Below are positions 35,648-40,770 of a stretch of 40,770 nt of DNA, in pieces. Each line of letters opens with the position of its first letter. Position 1 is the stretch's first letter. The DNA comes from Clostridiaceae bacterium (GTDB lineage: Bacteria > Bacillota > Clostridia > Acetivibrionales > Acetivibrionaceae), in NCBI GenBank assembly GCA_012519925.1, contig JAAYPF010000129.1:1-40770 (forward strand). The letters run 5' to 3'. The translations under genes were made by a program, and so were the position numbers. The notes below the pieces were generated by a model. That model was not told the origin of the DNA. It saw only the letters and a list, made by a program, of their open reading frames with translations, and ran no database searches.

Positions 35648-38110
35648 TTAAAATTCTGTTATCATGCCTAAAAGATACATTCTCATATATGCAAAGTCAA
35701 TTGAGTCGAAAAAGCCGTTCCTGTTAACATCGGCCGCCTGTTCTCCGTACTCATAGGGGAAATATGTACGAATTCCGAGTAAACTCTGTCTCATAGATGC
35801 AAAGTCAAGGGCATCTATAAATCCGTTTCCGTCCACATCTCCTATAATATAGGGTGGTTTTGGCGGAGGGGTGGAATTTGAATCTGTTTCTGAGTGTATT
35901 GTAAACGAATTCGGAGAGGCAGACACGAGTTTACCGTCAGAGAAAGTGACTAACTTAGAGGCATTGGTCGCGTTATATATAACATAAGTCTTTTTTGAGT
36001 CCCTTGTAAATACCGAGTACAAAGGTGTATTGGAGGTAACGCTGAAATCAGGCAAGCCCATATTGTCAAGATTATATATCCAGTGATAGGTATGTGCTTT
36101 GCTTTCACCCGATTCAGGTATTATGCTGTCGTTCCACTTAGCCTTTGCTGCGGCAGGGTCATACAGGGCATAGTACATGTATTGAATATCCTTCCAATTT
36201 TGAGGTTCATTTGACCCACACTCTTTTAGCATTTCTTCATAGTTTTGTTTTACATAGGATGGGTTTTTGCCAAGATAAAGGGAGGCTGCATTTATTGGAA
36301 GAAAATTAATACCATGCACTTCTGAATTTGTACCCGACCACCAAATTTCATGGCAGTGTTTTGCACCCCATACCATAGAAGCATAATTGAGGGGATAGGT
36401 CGAAGGAAATATATCATTATCTATATCAAACCAGTAGTTATTGATTGCTTCAATTTCAGTTGTATAAAGATAAATACCCAAGTCCCTAAGGGTTTTATTG
36501 CCAGTTGCTTCTCCCCATAATATTATTGCCTGCCAAGCATTTACTGCTTCGGAAGAGGACTCGTGGTTGTTGCCGTCATCAAAGCCAGCATTACCTGATG
36601 CCCAGGAGTGACCCTCATACGGGTCAAAGCTTCTTAAGAATGGAAATCTTGTATCTGATCTATCCCAGTTTGCAATATCTTTAATAACAGTCTCCACCAT
36701 TGAACCCCACTGTTCGGAGGATGCCCAAACAGGATCTCTTAGGGCAATTTGTGCAGCGGCATGAATAAAATATCCATAATGGAAATGGTGGTCGTTTAGT
36801 GTTTCGTCGCTACCGTAACTGGCGGGATATCCTATTAGAGTGCCCCAGTTTTTATCATAATAGAACAGCTTGGAGGTTTCGCCGGAACCCGCTACAAACC
36901 AATCTTCAAGGGTTGCTTTGATTATATCGGTAAACTTAGAAGCCGCGGAAAAATTCTGTGCCTGTTCAGCAATAGGAAGTGCATTTGCCAATTTGCCAAG
37001 GAATTTACCTGTCCAATATGTATCGTTTGCATCACTCACCGGGTTAGTTGCTAGTTCATTTATATAGCTGTTTAAAGTTGCTTTATCGTAGGACCCCTTA
37101 TCCGGCAGCGAGGGGAGAATACCCTGGTATTTGTAAGTTGTTTTGAAGGATGTGCCCGATATGGTCTTCATTAATCCTCTTACAGTAGTATAACTATAAG
37201 GAAGGGGTGATATTGAGGAGTTGTTCTTCCATTGGTGAGGGTAGAGAGCAAGTATTGTGTCTTTGTTTGAACCTTCCTTTATTTCAGTGGTAATTATGTA
37301 GTCAGTAGTCAATGTACTGTCATTTTCATTGTAATTCCAACTGACTTTTGTGTCTGTTACAAAGGCAAATGCCCGGGCTTGATAGTATCTAAAAGTGGAC
37401 TCGGAATTATCGGGTAATACTGCTATTACAAAGTAATTTTTGCCAGAAGGCAGGTTGCAGGTGAGCGTATTGGTTCCTAAACCGCTCCAGGTTGAACCGG
37501 CAGGGCCAAACAAGCCGTAGTTTGTTCCGTTTAGGGTTAGTCCGAGGAAGGAGGTATAAGCATCACCGTAGAACACATTGGCGTTTGACGACAGGGTAAC
37601 TTTAGGATTACCTCCCGTATAAGTAAAATAGGAATAAGGGCTTCCTTTAACTAAAGTTGATTTAAAAACGTTTGTTCCTGTAGACATTATCACATCAACA
37701 GCAAAGTCGGATATCTTGTCTCCTCTTGCATCGGGAAAAGTCTCTGCACTAGAGTGACCTAAAGTAATATCACAACTATGTCCTGCCCAAAATGCTATAT
37801 TATTGCCGCCTAGATTAGGCTTGCCAATTTCAAGTCCTTCTCCTTTAAATCTGAAAGAAAAGGGATGGGCAAATATATTAAGTGAATAAGGATACCAAAG
37901 TATAGAGCTTTCCCAGCTACTGGTGGGAATTGCATCTTTGAGGTTGTCTGTTTTGTAAATGGTGGACTGTGGACCTATAGATCCAGAAGGTAAAACATCG
38001 GTATAATTTCCGTTGCCCATTACATATATGGTAGCATTACAAGGAATAACCGACATGCACAATAAACCAATTAGCAATATAATGGATAAGTAAAATTTTG
38101 TTTTTGACAT
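35648..38110 (-). CDS. Secreted GH81 endo-beta-1,3-glucanase with dockerin
   Basis: An 820-residue secreted enzyme predicted to cut beta-1,3-glucans (laminarin, callose, fungal walls). The signal peptide is MSKTKFYLSIILLIGLLCMS through about residue 26. A GH81 catalytic domain fills about 40-720, with conserved LNDHHFHYGYF (near 438) and the glutamate-rich NHESSSEAVNAWQA (near 515) that holds the proposed catalytic acids. After a Ser/Pro linker (DSNSTPPPKPP) comes a type I dockerin (about 753-818) with two calcium-loop repeats, GDVDGNGFIDALDFASMRQS and ADVNRNGFFDSIDFAYMRMY, so the enzyme should dock to a cellulosome scaffoldin. Loop positions 10-11 are AL and SI rather than the ST common in C. 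thermocellum. Confidence 0.94.
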   Translation of the reverse strand: MSKTKFYLSIILLIGLLCMSVIPCNATIYVMGNGNYTDVLPSGSIGPQSTIYKTDNLKDAIPTSSWESSILWYPYSLNIFAHPFSFRFKGEGLEIGKPNLGGNNIAFWAGHSCDITLGHSSAETFPDARGDKISDFAVDVIMSTGTNVFKSTLVKGSPYSYFTYTGGNPKVTLSSNANVFYGDAYTSFLGLTLNGTNYGLFGPAGSTWSGLGTNTLTCNLPSGKNYFVIAVLPDNSESTFRYYQARAFAFVTDTKVSWNYNENDSTLTTDYIITTEIKEGSNKDTILALYPHQWKNNSSISPLPYSYTTVRGLMKTISGTSFKTTYKYQGILPSLPDKGSYDKATLNSYINELATNPVSDANDTYWTGKFLGKLANALPIAEQAQNFSAASKFTDIIKATLEDWFVAGSGETSKLFYYDKNWGTLIGYPASYGSDETLNDHHFHYGYFIHAAAQIALRDPVWASSEQWGSMVETVIKDIANWDRSDTRFPFLRSFDPYEGHSWASGNAGFDDGNNHESSSEAVNAWQAIILWGEATGNKTLRDLGIYLYTTEIEAINNYWFDIDNDIFPSTYPLNYASMVWGAKHCHEIWWSGTNSEVHGINFLPINAASLYLGKNPSYVKQNYEEMLKECGSNEPQNWKDIQYMYYALYDPAAAKAKWNDSIIPESGESKAHTYHWIYNLDNMGLPDFSVTSNTPLYSVFTRDSKKTYVIYNATNASKLVTFSDGKLVSASPNSFTIHSETDSNSTPPPKPPYIIGDVDGNGFIDALDFASMRQSLLGIRTYFPYEYGEQAADVNRNGFFDSIDFAYMRMYLLGMITEF

Positions 38111-38660
38111 TTTAATCTCCCTAAAAAAATAATTAATATCTTATCAAATTAAGGGAGTTATGTTTTTATCAATAAAAAATTATTTGCATCTATCTATTGA
38201 GCAAAGAATACTTAACAATAATATCAACTTGAAAGATAGTACGTCTTATAAATTAATTTATGTTCTGAGGTAATAGAATTTCAAACATTATAAAACTATA
38301 AATTGCTACTCCCTATTATTTACTTATAATTATAGTACATCTTTATGTAAGGAACAACCGAGAAATAAATGTTTCCTAAGAAAGTACATTGGTTTTATCA
38401 TAAGTAGAAAAATATTAGCAAATAAGATGTAAAAAAATGTAAATAAAGTCATTAATAAAACAAGCACCTTATAATGGCGAAATCTTCTCTTACATGATGG
38501 TTATGGACAATATAAAGCGGTGTTTTAAGCAGCTATTCCGATTACATTGAGGTCTATCTTACTGACTATTAATTAGCTCTGAGAAATTGATAAGTGTTAC
38601 ATTGCAAGATAGTATAATTGGCATAGATTCGAATGCTTACGATTAATGTAGAGAACTAAG
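38111..38660. other. AT-rich intergenic DNA, no intact gene
   Basis: Upstream region of the glucanase gene. I see no open frame with a ribosome binding site. From about 38540 onward, words such as CTATCTTACTGACTATTAAT recall leucine-rich-repeat coding DNA broken by stops, continuous with the relic that follows. Confidence 0.4.
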
Positions 38661-38786
38661 AGAAGTAGAGATATATCACCACTTCAAAGCCTTACTAAAT
38701 TAAAGTATTTGTATCTATCCGGAAATAATATAAGTGATTTTTCACCAATTAAACACCACCCTTATCTCGGATTTTATGAATATTAG
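38661..38786 (+). pseudogene. Leucine-rich-repeat gene relic
   Basis: One frame encodes SPLQSLTKLKYLYLSGNNIS followed by DFSPIK, exactly one internalin-type leucine-rich repeat, ending at TAG 38786. The preceding bases give LREL-like residues in another frame. No start codon or ribosome binding site is present. It is the remains of a secreted or surface LRR protein; the repeat type differs from that of the STM4015-type gene, so it is not a copy of it. Confidence 0.55.
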
Positions 38787-38812
38787 CGTATGAATTTTAT
38801 ATCATAAGCCAT

Positions 38813-38843
38813 AACCATCGGCTGAGGCGGTGGTTTGTTTTTG
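38813..38843 (+). terminator. Terminator-like hairpin after the LRR relic
   Basis: AACCATCG (38813-38820) pairs with CGGTGGTT (38828-38835) with one G-U pair, followed by TGTTTTTG. Confidence 0.5.
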
Positions 38844-38891
38844 TGATATATGTAATTTATGTTAATAGTAGAATTACATATATCACAAAAA
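38838..38891. repeat. Perfect 20-bp inverted repeat, 14-nt loop
   Basis: TTTTTGTGATATATGTAATT (38838-38857) matches 38872-38891 perfectly. On the minus strand the stem runs into a T-run and would act as a terminator. On the plus strand its right arm abuts the ribosome binding site of the mini-ORF at 38909, so it could also affect its translation. Confidence 0.65.
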
Positions 38892-38908
38892 AAGAGGGAC
38901 ATAAACTA

Positions 38909-39010
38909 ATGAAGAAAATTGTAGCATATTTACTTGTCGTTTCGATGATGTTTTGTATCACAACTTCAAATCAAGATTTATATTATTTGAAAAATAGTAT
39001 GAGTCCATAA
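38909..39010 (+). CDS. Signal-peptide-like mini-ORF (33 aa)
   Basis: ATG at 38909 follows AAAGAGGG. The product begins MKKIVAYLLVVSMMFCITTS and stops after 33 residues (YYLKNSMSP). It has the basic start and hydrophobic core of a signal peptide and almost nothing behind it. It is either the surviving 5' end of a decayed secreted-protein gene or a small membrane or secreted peptide. The decayed surroundings favour the former. Confidence 0.4.
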   Translation: MKKIVAYLLVVSMMFCITTSNQDLYYLKNSMSP

Positions 39011-39111
39011 ACTTCTATTGTACTTTGAAAATATGTTTGATATAGTATTAATATCTAAAAGGCATATCTTGTTATTTAAGCTCAAAAAAATAAATATGGG
39101 GGTTTTTACTT

Positions 39112-40320
39112 ATGAAAAAAGGTATTGTAAGAAGAATATCGTTGTCGCTTCTAGTTAGTATAACTGTAATATCATTGTTTGCATGTAATTCAAATAACGG
39201 TACCCTTATAACTCCGGAGCAAAATTTGCCTACAGCTACTCCTAGTTCGGAAGCTGTTGAACCAAGTGATGCAAATGTTGTAGTCGAAAGTACGCCAACT
39301 AGCACTCCTGAACTTCCTAATATTAACGAGAAGAGGGTTAAGGCTAAAGGATTATACTTAACTGCTTCATCAGCAGGTGCAAGGCTTGATCACTATATTG
39401 AGCTTGCTAACACCACAGAGATAAACAGTTATGTTATAGACGTAAAAAATGACTACGGTATTGTCAGTTATGATTCGGAAGTTCCTTTAGCAACAGAGAT
39501 AGGTGCAATTCAAAAGTTGTATAATGTTGAAAATCTTATAAAGGAACTGCATGACAATGATATTTATGCAATAGCAAGGATAGTATGCTTCAAAGATCCG
39601 ATACTGGCAAAAAACAAACCAGAAATGGCTATAAAGAATCCTGAAGGCGGACTTTATGTTCATAATAAAATGAATTGGGTAAATCCTTATAGCAAGGAGG
39701 CTTGGCAGTATAATATAGACCTAGCAAAAGAAGCTCTAGCAAAGGGTTTTGATGAAGTGCAGTTTGACTATATAAGATTCCCGGACGGAAGAAAAAGCCA
39801 AATGGTTTTTGATGGTAAAGATGACAGGGAAATATATGAAGTTATAAATGATTTTCTTGCTTATGCAAGACAGGAACTTCCAAATGCAATACTATCCGGG
39901 GATGTATTTGCGATTATTTTAGAGAGCCCTGGGGATACTGAGGGAATAGGGCAGTATTTTGAATATATTGGAGAAAACCTTGATTACTTGTGTCCAATGG
40001 CTTATCCTTCTCACTATGCAAATGGACAGATTATAAACAATGTTAGGTTCCCAAAACCAGACTTAGATCCTTATGGTGTTATCAAAAATACACTTCTTAA
40101 GGCAAAGGCTAGGTATGAGAAAGTAGAGGGGCATAAACCGATATTGAGAACCTATTTGCAGGACTTTTCAGCAACATGGATTGGAGCTGGGAACTGGCAG
40201 TATTATGAGGATGAGCAGGTTAGACAGCAAATCCAGGCTGTATATGATGCCGGATTTGAAGAGTGGTTCTTGTGGGATCCTATGAACAACTATAGAGAAG
40301 GGGCCTTTAAAAAAGAATAG
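39112..40320 (+). CDS. Lipoprotein, putative glycoside hydrolase (DUF4015 type)
   Basis: A 402-residue lipoprotein. The signal peptide MKKGIVRRISLSLLVSITVI ends at a lipobox LFAC (cysteine at about 26), followed by a Thr/Pro/Ser/Glu-rich linker to about residue 75. The rest matches the DUF4015 putative glycoside hydrolase family with a TIM-barrel pattern: KAKGLYLTASSAG, INSYVIDVKNDYGIVSYDS, AIARIVCFKDP, WVNPYSKEAWQYNIDLAKEA, FDEVQFDYIRFPDG, and LDYLCPMAYPSHY. The paired Asp/Tyr in VQFDYIRFPDG is a likely active-site region. It would act outside the membrane on an unknown glycan. GGGGG precedes the ATG. Confidence 0.88.
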   Translation: MKKGIVRRISLSLLVSITVISLFACNSNNGTLITPEQNLPTATPSSEAVEPSDANVVVESTPTSTPELPNINEKRVKAKGLYLTASSAGARLDHYIELANTTEINSYVIDVKNDYGIVSYDSEVPLATEIGAIQKLYNVENLIKELHDNDIYAIARIVCFKDPILAKNKPEMAIKNPEGGLYVHNKMNWVNPYSKEAWQYNIDLAKEALAKGFDEVQFDYIRFPDGRKSQMVFDGKDDREIYEVINDFLAYARQELPNAILSGDVFAIILESPGDTEGIGQYFEYIGENLDYLCPMAYPSHYANGQIINNVRFPKPDLDPYGVIKNTLLKAKARYEKVEGHKPILRTYLQDFSATWIGAGNWQYYEDEQVRQQIQAVYDAGFEEWFLWDPMNNYREGAFKKE

Positions 40321-40403
40321 AAAAGAATAAAGTTCAAAGTTTGTAACAGCTCTTTTTATAAATTCGAAAGAGGTATATAGATAAAAGCTGCCATAGGGTG
40401 ATA

Positions 40404-40570
40404 TGATACTTCCAAAGTAGACAGTCTAATTAATTAAAAATTAGATTTTCCACTTGGAGGTATTTTTTATGGGGGGAAATTCAAAGTTTAGTAAAGAAGT
40501 TAAGATACAAGCGTGTAAAGACTATGAAGAAGGTAATCTTAGTTTTGCATGTCTTTCAAAAATAAGGTAA
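40404..40570 (+). mobile_element. Left-end fragment of a second IS3-type element
   Basis: A stretch with TACTTCCAAAGTAGACAG and a TCTAATT/AATTAGA stem leads into the first codons of an IS3-type orfA. The rest of the element is missing; the sequence after 40570 shows no transposase. The exact left boundary is uncertain. Confidence 0.5.
40469..40570 (+). pseudogene. Truncated IS3 orfA (33 codons)
   Basis: After a GGAGG ribosome binding site the frame reads MGGNSKFSKEVKIQACKDYE then EGNLSFACLSKIR and stops. This is the N-terminus of the helix-turn-helix protein that IS3-family orfA encodes, cut off within the HTH. It cannot work as a transposase component. Confidence 0.7.
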
Positions 40571-40644
40571 ATCGCCATTGCTAGTAATCCGATTCTATGG
40601 GCTTTATGACTTGAATGTTGATAGATATTTTGTGAAATGTTCTA

Positions 40645-40675
40645 AATAAAGCAATTGAAGGGCTTTATTTTTTTT
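40645..40675 (+). terminator. Terminator before the last gene
   Basis: AATAAAGC (40645-40652) pairs with GCTTTATT (40662-40669) and is followed by a run of T. Confidence 0.7.
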
Positions 40676-40726
40676 ATTCTTTCAAATATAATAAAATTCC
40701 TATCAATAAAGGGAGGTGAATGAAAT

Positions 40727-40770
40727 ATGGCTGCGGAAAAGCACCCATCATATGAAGAAGAGTTAGAAAG
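40727..40770 (+). CDS. Start of a gene cut by the window edge
   Basis: A strong GGGAGGTGA ribosome binding site lies about 7 nt before an ATG. The visible product is MAAEKHPSYEEELE, running off the right edge. The opening resembles the N-terminus of clostridial HelD-type (UvrD-like) helicases as I remember them, but 14 residues are too few to name it. Confidence 0.5.
   Translation, partial: MAAEKHPSYEEELE

Noticed and set aside
27175-40570. Composite transposon bounded by the two IS3 fragments
   Set aside because: The two fragments come from different IS3 subtypes, both are incomplete, and no matching terminal repeats or target duplications are visible.

Overview
The window looks like a chromosomal segment of an AT-rich, Gram-positive, spore-forming type Clostridia, most likely a cellulosome-producing anaerobe of the Acetivibrio/Ruminiclostridium kind. 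The base composition is low in GC, most genes carry AGGAGG-type ribosome binding sites, several start at TTG or GTG, and one gene encodes a secreted GH81 beta-1,3-glucanase ending in a cellulosomal type I dockerin. I saw no tRNA, rRNA or CRISPR array. Functional names rest on recognised motifs and remembered families, not on a database search.

Layout. 1-5.6 kb: an ArsC/Spx-like thiol protein, a 48-aa basic protein, a large chemoreceptor with a poly-HAMP array, a self-contained 49-aa gene with its own promoter and terminator, a YkuK-like RNase H-fold protein with a small partner, and a Cof-type HAD phosphatase. 5.7-10.9 kb: an ABC-F ATPase and carB. 11.5-12.9 kb: two tandem CheX-like genes (the first with a degenerate phosphatase motif) and a 68-aa unknown. 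13-16.3 kb, minus strand: a PurF-like protein without the glutaminase cysteine and a SulP transporter. 16.9-19.7 kb: a YkgJ-type cysteine-cluster protein, citrate synthase and cysteine synthase. 20-24.5 kb: a MarR regulator and a heterodimeric ABC exporter in one operon with a clear promoter/operator. 25-27 kb: an ECF-like sigma factor and its zinc-finger/GerMN anti-sigma factor. 27.1-28.2 kb: a 5'-truncated, frameshifted IS3-family element.

28.2-33.7 kb, minus strand, is the most interesting part: a tight five-gene operon that I recognise as the uncharacterised STM4011-STM4015 type cluster (named after Salmonella loci). In transcription order it encodes a leucine-rich-repeat protein, an ATP-grasp protein, a sulfatase/alkaline-phosphatase-fold hydrolase, a HemN-like radical SAM protein and a second radical SAM protein. 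The last is fused here to a HAD phosphatase domain. Overlaps and short gaps between the genes argue for co-expression, and the enzyme mix looks like a modification or biosynthetic pathway whose product is unknown. A lipoprotein gene diverges from the operon.

35.6-40.8 kb: the GH81-dockerin glucanase, about 1 kb of decayed DNA with a leucine-rich-repeat relic and a signal-peptide-like mini-ORF, a DUF4015-type lipoprotein glycosidase, a second IS3-type fragment, and the first 14 codons of a gene running off the right edge.
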